DNA from: GCA-016432345 sp964544105
GTDB lineage: Bacteria; Patescibacteriota; Microgenomatia; Levybacterales; UBA12049
Length of the DNA stretch: 11,204 nucleotides
Assembly: GCA_964544105.1 (NCBI GenBank)
Contig: CAZIZQ010000030.1
Span: 1 to 11,204 of the forward strand
Direction of reading: 5' to 3'
The stretch's first letter is position 1. Each line of letters begins with the position of its first letter. The notes under the pieces were generated by a model. It had not been told where the DNA came from. It saw nothing but the letters and a program-made list of their open reading frames with translations, and made no database searches. The position numbers and the translations under genes were made by a program. Shown here piece by piece: positions 1 through 5,817 of the stretch.

Positions 1-64
1 AGATTCTCCCCTTCTCGGTTTTTTGTAATTCTTTTTCATCATAATCCCACAAATAACTGCTCAT
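1..64 (-). CDS. 5' end of an unidentified protein gene (truncated by window edge)
   Basis: On the minus strand an ATG at 64 opens a frame that runs off the window at base 1 without a stop. The 21 visible residues start MSSYLWDYDEKE and are polar after the first few positions; no signal peptide is visible. A perfect TATAAT lies at 72-77 on the same strand, so the transcript would start at about 65, right at the ATG. That promoter placement is the main reason to believe the gene. The family cannot be named from 21 residues; the start is loosely reminiscent of small conserved CPR proteins, but this is only an impression. Confidence 0.55.
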   Translation of the reverse strand, partial: MSSYLWDYDEKELQKTEKGRI

Positions 65-71
65 AATTGAT

Positions 72-77
72 ATTATA
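72..77 (-). promoter_or_regulatory. -10 box of the gene starting at 64
   Basis: The minus-strand sequence is a perfect TATAAT. It ends 7 nt before the ATG at 64, so the mRNA is predicted to be leaderless. No convincing -35 box lies 16-18 bp upstream (TACTAC at best). Confidence 0.5.
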
Positions 78-100
78 CACTATAGCAAAACACTGTAGTA

Positions 101-124
101 AGAGATAAAGAGATAAAAAGATAA
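101..124. repeat. 8-bp tandem repeat, three units
   Basis: Two exact copies of AGAGATAA (101-108, 109-116) are followed by AAAGATAA (117-124). The repeat sits between two divergent gene starts. The rest of 65-249 shows only the promoter of the leftward gene and no convincing coding sequence. Confidence 0.6.
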
Positions 125-226
125 TCAGATTGTAGCAACGGTTTCTTGACAGTCTTTCCTGGGCGTACTGGAACAACTGCTCTTTTGTTTGTTACGGGAT
201 TAACTATTTATTCCGAAAGTAATTAT

Positions 227-255
227 TTGTTTTCCAAAATAGTTTACGCTATACT
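227..255 (+). promoter_or_regulatory. Promoter of the gene at 269
   Basis: TTGTTT (227-232) and TATACT (250-255) are separated by 17 bp. The -10 differs from consensus at one base and the -35 at three. Transcription would start near 262, giving a leader of only about 7 nt before the ATG at 269. Confidence 0.45.
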
Positions 256-268
256 CACGAAATAAGAT

Positions 269-859
269 ATGGGTCTCCATGAACAATCTCCACGACCTGC
301 TTCTACTCCAGAATCAAACAGACAAGAAGTACAATGGCCTCCACGAGAACGACTCTATTTTGAAACCGTCTACAGAGCTACAACTTCTTTAGGAGAAACA
401 GCAGAAGAACACCTTAACAAACAATTAAATGCAGTTCTTAGAGAAGAATCCGAATTATTAGACTATGAACACAATGAACACAATCCAAACGTAGAAAAAG
501 GATGTCAACGCGCAGCAACGAAATGGCTTACCAGTCATCCGGCTTCCGAAAATGCACATGCTATACAAAACGGTGTTTTACACGTTCCTTTTGGTATCCA
601 TGTAGCATTTCTTTTAGAAACAGGTGCTGTTGAATGGCTTAACCGGCGAGAAGAAACAAAAGCCGCGCAACTTGAGGCTTTCCAGCAAAAACGAAAAATG
701 ACAATCATTAGAAATCTTGAACCATTAGTCAGAAATCATGAAGTGGAATATACAGCGGCGCGAGAAATAGTTATGGATTTCCTGCCTCAAGTAGCAATGA
801 GCAAAAAACGTAGAGAGGAACTTGCAAGGTTATGGAGCATAATGCTACCGAAGGAATAA
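269..859 (+). CDS. Hypothetical protein, 196 aa
   Basis: This gene is not recognised. The product is soluble-looking and highly charged, with no signal peptide or membrane segment. The first 25 residues are rich in Pro, Ser, Gln and Arg and look disordered. Residues about 30-75 and 120-195 are dominated by Glu, Lys and Arg and probably form helices, with a more hydrophobic stretch at about 100-117 (VLHVPFGIHVAFLLETG). The ATG at 269 is supported by TATACT 13 nt upstream; there is no Shine-Dalgarno site. The TAA stop at 857-859 abuts the murD stop at 860 on the other strand, leaving no room for a separate terminator. The downstream neighbours are cell-wall genes on the opposite strand, so context gives no hint of function. 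Confidence 0.7.
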   Translation: MGLHEQSPRPASTPESNRQEVQWPPRERLYFETVYRATTSLGETAEEHLNKQLNAVLREESELLDYEHNEHNPNVEKGCQRAATKWLTSHPASENAHAIQNGVLHVPFGIHVAFLLETGAVEWLNRREETKAAQLEAFQQKRKMTIIRNLEPLVRNHEVEYTAAREIVMDFLPQVAMSKKRREELARLWSIMLPKE

Positions 860-2197
860 TTATTGTTGATTACCCAGCTTCCCCACTTCCCTCTTAAACT
901 GTTCCCCCCGGTCTTTGTAGTTTTTAAACATATCAAAACTACTACACGCTGGAGTCAACACCACCACATCCCCCGGCTTTGCCACCTCGGCTGCTTTCTG
1001 CACAATCTCTTTCATATTCTTACATCCTTCGATGTAGCGAATAGCGTTTAGCGTATAGCGTATAGTTGATTTTATCCTACTCCATTCGAGACCAATACCA
1101 ATTATTGCTTTAATATTTTTAGCTTCACTAATTACCTTTCCAAGCTCTGTAAAATCACTGCCTTTGTGCGCTCCTCCCAAAATTAAAATCTCCGGCTCTT
1201 TAAATGCCTGGATTGCCGCAATGGCAGTTTCGGGAGTGGTCGAAAACGAATCGTCATAATATTCAACTCCATTCACTTGTCCAATAAACTGCAGTCTATG
1301 TTCTAGACCGCGAAAACTGGTTAAAACAGAAACTATATTTTTTACCGATACCCCAGAAAGTACAGAAGCCATAACTGCTGCGCAGACATTCTCCAAATTA
1401 TGTCCGCCCCGAAGCAACACGTCTTTCCCATCGGTAATTTTTTGTTCTTTATCGTTGTAACGCAAAAATACCCCGTTATTTTTAACATATGCACCCTGGC
1501 TAACCTCCTGCTCGCGACTGACATGAAATACTTTACCCTCCGTATGAATATCAGACTCATTACTTGCAAGATAATCTCTGTTAATGATTGAAAAATCGGT
1601 GTTTGCTTGAAATCGAATAATATTACGTTTTGCATCAACATATTCATAGACATCTTTGTGATAATCAAGATGCTCGCTTGTTATCATCAGCACAACGCCA
1701 ATATGGGGGCTTTTTGTCATGTCTTGCAGTTGAAAACTAGACATTTCTAGCACTACTTTTGACCCGCCTTGCCGCGAGGCAGACTGAGGAGTAAGCTTAT
1801 CCAAGAACGTAAAAGGAGGATTACCTATATTACCCCCCAGATGCACGTCAAAACCCTGCTTTTTTAGCATTTCGTAAATAAGAGCAGATGTTGTTCCCTT
1901 TCCCTTGGTGCCGGTTACGCCAATAATTGGACAGGGACAAAGATCGAAAAAAAGTTTTGTCTGCGAGGTAATAACAACGCCTTTTTTTTCTGCTTCGATA
2001 AGTTGAGGAAGACTTCTTTTAATTCCCGGACTTCTCACAATCATGTCGAACTCTTCCAGAGATCCAAGATAATCTTTATCTGCTTTCTGGTCTAATTCCG
2101 TAACATTAGCGCCATGTTTACGAAGAAATTCTGCGCTTGATACTCCCTCGACCCCCATTCCCAAAACCGCAATCTTTTTATCCTTAAAGTCGTACAT
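860..2197 (-). CDS. murD: UDP-N-acetylmuramoylalanine--D-glutamate ligase (MurD)
   Basis: MurD joins D-glutamate to UDP-MurNAc-L-Ala with ATP in the cytoplasm. The ATG at 2197 is preferred over an upstream in-frame ATG at 2311, because it gives 445 aa (normal for MurD), starts just before the Rossmann motif, and overlaps the murI end by only 14 bp. Visible in order are VLGMGVEG (11-18), the ATP loop GVTGTKGKGTT (93-103), LEMSSFQL (150-157), HLDYH (176-180), GHNLEN (265-270), GLEHRLQF (297-304) and a C-terminal LTPACSSFDMFKNYKDRGE (414-432). At 315-324 DDSFSTTPET replaces the DSKATN motif of E. coli MurD, so Lys is replaced by Phe. Two stretches look inserted: residues 136-147 (palindromic DNA) and 378-388 (heptamer repeat DNA). 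It is third in the operon after the MFS gene and murI. Confidence 0.95.
   Translation of the reverse strand: MYDFKDKKIAVLGMGVEGVSSAEFLRKHGANVTELDQKADKDYLGSLEEFDMIVRSPGIKRSLPQLIEAEKKGVVITSQTKLFFDLCPCPIIGVTGTKGKGTTSALIYEMLKKQGFDVHLGGNIGNPPFTFLDKLTPQSASRQGGSKVVLEMSSFQLQDMTKSPHIGVVLMITSEHLDYHKDVYEYVDAKRNIIRFQANTDFSIINRDYLASNESDIHTEGKVFHVSREQEVSQGAYVKNNGVFLRYNDKEQKITDGKDVLLRGGHNLENVCAAVMASVLSGVSVKNIVSVLTSFRGLEHRLQFIGQVNGVEYYDDSFSTTPETAIAAIQAFKEPEILILGGAHKGSDFTELGKVISEAKNIKAIIGIGLEWSRIKSTIRYTLNAIRYIEGCKNMKEIVQKAAEVAKPGDVVVLTPACSSFDMFKNYKDRGEQFKREVGKLGNQQ
1035..1065. repeat. Heptanucleotide tandem repeat inside murD
   Basis: Four consecutive 7-bp units occur on the plus strand: TAGCGAA, TAGCGTT, TAGCGTA and TAGCGTA, followed by a partial TAG. 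They encode TIRYTLNAIRY (residues 378-388) in the C-terminal domain of MurD. Because 7 is not a multiple of 3, gain or loss of one unit would shift the reading frame. Confidence 0.85.
1757..1792. repeat. GC-rich palindromic insert inside murD
   Basis: The core TGCC-GCGA-GGCA (1770-1781) is an inverted repeat, with further partial complementarity between flanking CGCCT and AGGC, in otherwise AT-rich DNA. It encodes TPQSASRQGGSK (136-147) just before the conserved LEMSSFQL segment, where MurD proteins normally have a short loop. It resembles short REP-like elements that recur in CPR genomes; only one copy is seen here. Confidence 0.5.
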
Positions 2198-2978
2198 ATT
2201 CAATGCTTTCTGCCATTGTATCACCAAGTAATTTTTTTGCCGTATCCGCAAACTGTCCTCTATCTCCTGTGGTAAAAAATGAATATCTTGCTTTTCTTTT
2301 TGAAAACGCATTATTCCTGTCTAAAACCCGCCCCACCTGCCTGGCAATGGCACCCCCCGAATCTAATAGCAAAACATTCTTTCCAACAATCTTTTGCATC
2401 TCGTTTTTAAGAAACGGAAAATGCGAACACCCAAGAACTATAACATCGAATCCATTCCTAACCAAGAGAGACAAAGTTTTTTTTAGAATTGCCTGCAACT
2501 TTTCTCCCCCAATCTCCCCCTTCTCTACAAACGGCACCAATATGTCCAGGCCAATTCTTTTTACTTCTGCGTCTTGGGCAAATTCTTCAATAAGATTTTT
2601 CTCGTATAAACTATTTGCTGTTGTGCTGGTCGAAAAAATAGCAATTTTTTTGGTTTTTGTTTTTGCTCTGGCAGTTTTAATAACCGGCACTGCACCCACA
2701 ATTGGCATATCGGGAAAATCATGCCGCAGCTTACTAAGACAAGTAACGGCTACAGTATTACAAGCAATAACAACCAATTTTACCTGTCTTTTAAGAAGAA
2801 ATTGCATCAGACGTTTTGCAAGAGGGTAAATTTCTTCAGTTGGTCTTGTGCCATAGGGACAGTTTTTTGAATCGGCAATATAGATTGTTGATTCATGAGG
2901 TAATTGTTTAACAATTTCTTTCCAAATTGATAATCCCCCAACGCCTGAATCCAAAATACCAATCGGCTGGTTGTTCAT
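2184..2978 (-). CDS. murI: Glutamate racemase (MurI)
   Basis: MurI is a cofactor-independent racemase that converts L-Glu to D-Glu for peptidoglycan in the cytoplasm. The 264-aa length is typical. The N-terminal GILDSGVGGLS (7-17) carries the Asp/Ser pair at 10-11, PYGTRP is at 41-46, the first catalytic cysteine is C73 in IACNTVAV, and the second is C184 in VLGCSHFPFL with His186. All family hallmarks are intact. The ATG at 2978 lies 8 nt after the MFS stop, and the 3' end overlaps murD by 14 bp, so translation is probably coupled. No Shine-Dalgarno site is visible. D-Glu made here is the direct substrate of MurD encoded next. Confidence 0.96.
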   Translation of the reverse strand: MNNQPIGILDSGVGGLSIWKEIVKQLPHESTIYIADSKNCPYGTRPTEEIYPLAKRLMQFLLKRQVKLVVIACNTVAVTCLSKLRHDFPDMPIVGAVPVIKTARAKTKTKKIAIFSTSTTANSLYEKNLIEEFAQDAEVKRIGLDILVPFVEKGEIGGEKLQAILKKTLSLLVRNGFDVIVLGCSHFPFLKNEMQKIVGKNVLLLDSGGAIARQVGRVLDRNNAFSKRKARYSFFTTGDRGQFADTAKKLLGDTMAESIEYVRL

Positions 2979-2986
2979 AAACCGTA

Positions 2987-4168
2987 TTATAAGTGATGTA
3001 GGCGGTTTTTACCAAAAAGGAATGGCAGTATGGGAAAAATTGCCAAGCCAGCCAAGGCAGATAACAGATAAAAGACTGGTATAATGCCTAGTCTATCGGC
3101 TATAAAACCCGCTGCGATACCGGTTATTACAGATGCCGTTGCGATAGCAATCTCACTCACTGCATATACCTTGTTGTAATGCATTTCATGCGTAACGCCA
3201 GCAAGCATGGACAACACCACCGGATTAGTGCCTCTGGTAAAAGCGCCTAAAAAAAGTGTTAGAAACAAAATTAAAAGAATCGGTGATGTCCATACCAACA
3301 ATAAAAGTATTGCTGCCATACATGCCTCTGACAGAATAAAAATTCTAACATTCCCATATCTGTCAACTCCCCGCCCCAATACGGCCTTACCGCCAAGGCT
3401 TCCCAGAAAATACATCCCCATAACTAAAGCTAACTGCGAAAGCGTAATTCCTTTTGCCAAAAGCAGAAACGGCAAAAACACATTCATTGGACTACCTGCC
3501 AAAGAATCTAAAACCGCGGCAGTAAGGATAAGCAGCAACTTTTTTACCCGCAAAAGCAGCAAGGTGGTTTTGAAAAAGTCTTTGTGGCCTTCATCTGTTT
3601 CCGGTTGCTGCATTTGGTAAATGTCTCTGGCAGGAGACAAAAAACGAATAAAAACATAAGCTACAATACCAATAGCTGCCAAAAAAAGCATGGTAAAACG
3701 CCACCCCATAAACGAGGCAATAAAAAGGGCCAGAGGAGGCAAACCGAGTCTACCAATATCCCCAACCGAGGTAAAATCTCCCATCAGTTTACCTGTGTTA
3801 GTTTTTTGGGTGCTTTTGGCTACAACCGTATAGCCTACTGTATGAAACATGCCAAACCCAAAGGCACCAACGGCAAATGAGAGGGTTAAAAACACTATGT
3901 TTGGAGACAAACCCACTCCCAAAGCGCCAATGGTATAGATAAGTAGCAATGCTGCCAACATATGAAAACCCCCAACCCTAGCGGCAATAAAACCGGCAGG
4001 AATGGCAAATAAACTTCCGGCCAGGGACTGGAATGATCCTAAAAAACCAACATAGGCGTAAGGCAACAGGAGATCTTTGGCGATAAACGGCAGCATCACG
4101 ACAAATGTGGTACGAAACCCATCGTTTAAGATATGCAGTAAAAAAAGCTCCCGAATAGATTTACTCAC
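2987..4168 (-). CDS. Major facilitator superfamily (MFS) transporter
   Basis: The product is an integral membrane protein of about 393 aa made of successive hydrophobic helices, consistent with a 12-helix MFS permease. The loop between helices 8 and 9 reads GRGVDRYGNVR, a good MFS motif A (G-x-x-x-D-R-x-G). The corresponding N-half loop is degenerate (GFIAARVGG). Substrate is unknown; it could be an efflux pump or a sugar or metabolite carrier. I choose GTG at 4168, because an extended -10 (TGT-TATACT) places transcription start there; TTG at 4171 is one codon upstream. It is the first gene of the operon with murI and murD, which hints at a cell-wall-related cargo, but this is only inferred from position. 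Confidence 0.9.
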   Translation of the reverse strand: MSKSIRELFLLHILNDGFRTTFVVMLPFIAKDLLLPYAYVGFLGSFQSLAGSLFAIPAGFIAARVGGFHMLAALLLIYTIGALGVGLSPNIVFLTLSFAVGAFGFGMFHTVGYTVVAKSTQKTNTGKLMGDFTSVGDIGRLGLPPLALFIASFMGWRFTMLFLAAIGIVAYVFIRFLSPARDIYQMQQPETDEGHKDFFKTTLLLLRVKKLLLILTAAVLDSLAGSPMNVFLPFLLLAKGITLSQLALVMGMYFLGSLGGKAVLGRGVDRYGNVRIFILSEACMAAILLLLVWTSPILLILFLTLFLGAFTRGTNPVVLSMLAGVTHEMHYNKVYAVSEIAIATASVITGIAAGFIADRLGIIPVFYLLSALAGLAIFPILPFLFGKNRLHHL

Positions 4169-4174
4169 CAAAGT

Positions 4175-4183
4175 AGTATAACA
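4175..4183 (-). promoter_or_regulatory. Extended -10 promoter of the MFS-murI-murD operon
   Basis: The minus strand reads TGT-TATACT, an extended -10 (TGn plus a 5/6 match). No -35 box is visible because the preceding DNA is the tRNA 3' end. Transcription would start near 4168, on the GTG start codon, so the operon mRNA is predicted to be leaderless. Confidence 0.5.
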
Positions 4184-4196
4184 AAACGAATCTGTG

Positions 4197-4455
4197 TTGC
4201 GGGGCTGGGAGTCGCGCCCAGCCTGTGAGATTATGCGATCTGTTTCTCCAATTACTTGGAGTGTCGGACTATATCATCATCCAGGCTTTTCCTGGAGCTT
4301 AGCGTGTAGTCTCTACGGTGTCTCGCCTAGGCGAGTTCCCTCGGTATTGCCCTTCAACTAGGTTCAGGATTTCACCGATATAGCTAAGTTCTCTCTCATT
4401 ATTACTAATAAAAGGGCCCATTTTGAGCCTCACGTGCACTCTACACTACCCCGCG
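4197..4455 (-). tRNA. Initiator tRNA-fMet(CAU), split by a group I intron
   Basis: Exon 1 is 4426-4455 (30 nt) and exon 2 is 4197-4235 (39 nt); joined they give a 69-nt cloverleaf. The acceptor strands CGCGGGG and CCCCGCA leave a C1 x A72 mismatch, the hallmark of bacterial initiator tRNA. The anticodon arm is TGAGG-CTCATAA-TCTCA with anticodon CAT; the T stem is CTGGG/CCCAG; the discriminator is A, and CCA is not encoded (CAC follows). Odd points: the D loop is only 5 nt (AGAGT) and lacks the G18-G19 pair, the T loop is CGCGACT with C54-G55 instead of T-T, and the usual three G-C pairs of the initiator anticodon stem are A-U, G-C and G-U. Identity as initiator rests mainly on C1 x A72. Confidence 0.85.
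4236..4425 (-). ncRNA. Group I self-splicing intron in the tRNA anticodon loop
   Basis: The 190-nt intron lies between U33 and C34. Exon GGCU can pair with intron GGCC (P1) with a U-G wobble at the 5' splice site, and the intron ends in G. Core elements are visible on the minus strand: P3 CTTAGC (4383-4388) with GCTAAG (4298-4303), a P6-type hairpin CTCGC-CTAG-GCGAG (4322-4335), the R segment with GACTA (4307-4311) pairing to TAGTC (4267-4271) as P7, the S segment GATATAGTCC (4266-4275), P8 CCAGG/CCTGG (4281-4295), and P9 CTCCAA-GTAA-TTGGAG with a GNRA loop (4246-4261). There is no ORF inside. Because CA occurs at both junctions, the 5' site could shift by two bases without changing the product; the group I rules favour the chosen site. 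Subgroup (IC3-like) is a guess. Confidence 0.9.
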
Positions 4456-4464
4456 CGTATTCCT

Positions 4465-4493
4465 ATACTAACAAAATTAAAACTATACGTCAA
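4465..4493 (-). promoter_or_regulatory. Promoter of the intron-containing tRNA-fMet
   Basis: On the minus strand TTGACG (4488-4493) is followed after exactly 17 bp by TAGTAT (4465-4470), preceded by TGT (extended -10). Transcription would start about 3 nt upstream of tRNA base 1 at 4455. Confidence 0.6.
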
Positions 4494-4532
4494 TAGAATG
4501 TTGCGCTTAGTTATATTATAAAAATTTACTAT

Positions 4533-4561
4533 TTGACATTGTGCAATATATAGTTGATACT
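4533..4561 (+). promoter_or_regulatory. Promoter of the HTH/LAGLIDADG-like gene
   Basis: A perfect TTGACA (4533-4538) is followed after 17 bp by GATACT (4556-4561, 4/6). The predicted transcription start, about 4568, coincides with the A of the ATG, which argues for a leaderless mRNA and against the in-frame GTG at 4541, since that lies within the promoter. Confidence 0.55.
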
Positions 4562-4567
4562 TTGTAT

Positions 4568-5251
4568 ATGAGACATTCACAAATAATCAAAGAGGAAGTT
4601 ATTTCCTTACGAAAGAAAGGTTTAAGCCTTGGGCAAATATATCAAGAAACACATATTCCAAAGACGACTATTAGGGGGTGGATTTCTCAGATAAAACTCA
4701 CAAAAGAGCAATTATCTATTTTAAAGAAACGTACTCAAGTGGCCTTACAGCGAGGAAGAAAAAACGCACAAGAGTTACAAAAAAGTATTCGGACAAAAAA
4801 AGAGAAAGACTTGTTTCATAAAGGTAAGACTTCTATTGAAAACTTATCTTCTCGAGAGATATTTATCGCAGGAGTGGCGCTTTATTGGGCGGAGGGGTTT
4901 AAAAACAGACATGAACGACGTTTAGGTTTCTGTAATTCTGATCCAAGAATGATCAAATTTTATATATATTGGCTTGAAAAATCTCTCGGAATAACAAAAA
5001 ATCAGATGGTGGCAAGATTAACGCTTAATTCTCTTTATAAAAATAGAGTGACGGATTTACAAGATTATTGGACTCGCATAACAGGTATCTCTTTGGAGCA
5101 GTTTACAAAACCGTTTTTTCAAAATTCAAAATGGAAGAAACAATACAATACAGAAAATTATCATGGAGTTTTACGAATACATGTGACGGGTAGTCTGGAT
5201 TACTTATTACAGATGAGAGGTTGGATCGAAGCATTGAATCTGGTAAAATAA
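4568..5251 (+). CDS. HTH protein with degenerate LAGLIDADG-like domain
   Basis: The product is 227 aa from the ATG at 4568 (an in-frame GTG at 4541 would add 9 residues but lies inside the promoter). Residues about 5-45 look like a Hin/resolvase-type helix-turn-helix (RKKGLSLGQIYQETHIPKTTIRGWI). A Lys/Arg-rich linker covers about 50-90. The C-terminal part has FIAGVALYWAEGFKN (about 100-114), then GFCNSDPRMIKFYIYWLEKSLG, and ends with GVLRIHVTGSLDYLLQMRGWIEAL. The G-x-ALYWAEG pattern resembles one LAGLIDADG helix with Glu in place of the catalytic Asp, and HTH plus LAGLIDADG is known from the regulator WhiA. It lies divergent from the intron-split tRNA-fMet and 10 nt before tRNA-Met. It could be a free-standing homing endonuclease, a decayed one, or a DNA-binding regulator; function is not established. 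Confidence 0.8.
   Translation: MRHSQIIKEEVISLRKKGLSLGQIYQETHIPKTTIRGWISQIKLTKEQLSILKKRTQVALQRGRKNAQELQKSIRTKKEKDLFHKGKTSIENLSSREIFIAGVALYWAEGFKNRHERRLGFCNSDPRMIKFYIYWLEKSLGITKNQMVARLTLNSLYKNRVTDLQDYWTRITGISLEQFTKPFFQNSKWKKQYNTENYHGVLRIHVTGSLDYLLQMRGWIEALNLVK
5221..5249 (+). promoter_or_regulatory. Promoter of tRNA-Met, inside the end of the upstream gene
   Basis: TTGGAT (5221-5226) and TAAAAT (5244-5249, 5/6) are spaced by 17 bp, with TGG forming an extended -10. The start would be near 5256, about 6 nt before the tRNA. The promoter overlaps the last codons of the preceding gene. Confidence 0.45.
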
Positions 5252-5261
5252 GCAGTAACTA

Positions 5262-5333
5262 GCCAGGGTAGCTCAATGGTGGAGCACAGCATTCATAACG
5301 CTGCGGTTGTGGGTCCGATCCCCACCCCTGGTA
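5262..5333 (+). tRNA. tRNA-Met(CAU), elongator type
   Basis: The 72-nt cloverleaf has acceptor GCCAGGG/CCCTGGT (G1-U72 wobble), D stem GCTC/GAGC with loop AATGGTG, anticodon arm CAGCA-TTCATAA-CGCTG with CAT at 5294-5296, variable loop CGGTT, and T arm GTGGG/CCCAC. Discriminator A is followed by CAT, so CCA is not encoded. The anticodon stem closes with an A31 x C39 mismatch, and the T loop TCCGATC has C where T55 (pseudouridine) is expected. The pattern around the anticodon resembles elongator tRNA-Met; a tRNA-Ile(k2C AU) is the alternative but is less likely because a tRNA-Ile(UAU) is also in this window. Confidence 0.9.
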
Positions 5334-5349
5334 CATTTCGGTAGAGATT

Positions 5350-5805
5350 TTAGTCGGCTTTTTTAGCTGGGATTCTATTTATTCTTACTTCCAATGGCAA
5401 TTCACTAACTACATGAAATTTTGTATCCCCTTTTTCTTTAACAGAAATAATAAAGATATAATCTCCTGGTACTGTTAATCCAATCCCTGCAATTCTAAAT
5501 CTTGTTCGTAGCCTTCTTAACTCTGGGGTTATTTCAGCTGGCTGTTCAAAAGATTTTAATTTTTTCCCTTTAGGGTCAATAAAATCTACAACCACCTGCG
5601 CTTTACTATATTCGTTTCTTTTTTCTTTAGTCCATAAACTCACTATTTCGTATTCAAAAGGAATAGTTATTTCTTCCGATTGACTCTCTGCTGTTTTCTG
5701 CCCAACATCAACATTAAGCTGCTCTAACACTTCGTTAAGGCTAATGTTATTATTATCAACATCTATTTGTGATCTTCTACATAAAACTGACCAAATATGC
5801 TTCAT
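5350..5805 (-). CDS. Conserved-looking hypothetical protein in toxin-antitoxin operon
   Basis: The family is not recognised with certainty. The 151-aa product is soluble, with no signal peptide or membrane helix. It starts MKHIWSVLCRRSQID and then alternates short hydrophobic and polar stretches typical of a beta-rich fold: a sandwich-like region at about 45-145 with FEYEIVSLWT, AQVVVDFIDPKGK and GDYIFIISVKE. The tail ends in PAKKAD. DUF6941-type small beta-sandwich proteins begin in a similar way, but the link is weak. It follows the antitoxin gene by 11 nt and has a good Shine-Dalgarno site, AAGGAGA, 5 nt before ATG and overlapping the antitoxin stop, so it is probably translated from the same mRNA. 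A role in the toxin-antitoxin system is only suggested by position. Confidence 0.75.
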   Translation of the reverse strand: MKHIWSVLCRRSQIDVDNNNISLNEVLEQLNVDVGQKTAESQSEEITIPFEYEIVSLWTKEKRNEYSKAQVVVDFIDPKGKKLKSFEQPAEITPELRRLRTRFRIAGIGLTVPGDYIFIISVKEKGDTKFHVVSELPLEVRINRIPAKKAD

Positions 5806-5810
5806 AAGTA

Positions 5811-5817
5811 TCTCCTT
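5811..5817 (-). promoter_or_regulatory. Strong Shine-Dalgarno site of the third operon gene
   Basis: AAGGAGA stands 5 nt before the ATG at 5805 and overlaps the stop codon of the antitoxin gene. It is the only canonical ribosome binding site I found in the window. Confidence 0.8.

Noticed and set aside
146..265. Open frame of 39 codons from TTG with a hydrophobic product (VFPGRTGTTALLFVTG...)
   Set aside because: No ATG, no ribosome site and no good promoter; it overlaps the promoter of the gene at 269. Could be a remnant, but there is not enough evidence.
2198..2311. 38-residue N-terminal extension of MurD from the ATG at 2311
   Set aside because: It would overlap murI by 128 bp, and the added residues do not look like MurD; ATG 2197 starts right before the conserved glycine-rich motif.
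2203..2829. Long plus-strand open frame opposite murI (208 codons)
   Set aside because: It is the antisense shadow of a clearly conserved murI; the product shows no recognisable motif.
4197..4460. tmRNA or RNase P RNA in the structured region
   Set aside because: The GGGGCTG start looked like tmRNA, but the minus strand resolves fully into a split initiator tRNA with a group I core.
4541..4567. GTG start at 4541 for the HTH/LAGLIDADG-like gene
   Set aside because: It lies between the -35 and -10 of the predicted promoter, so it could not be on the mRNA.
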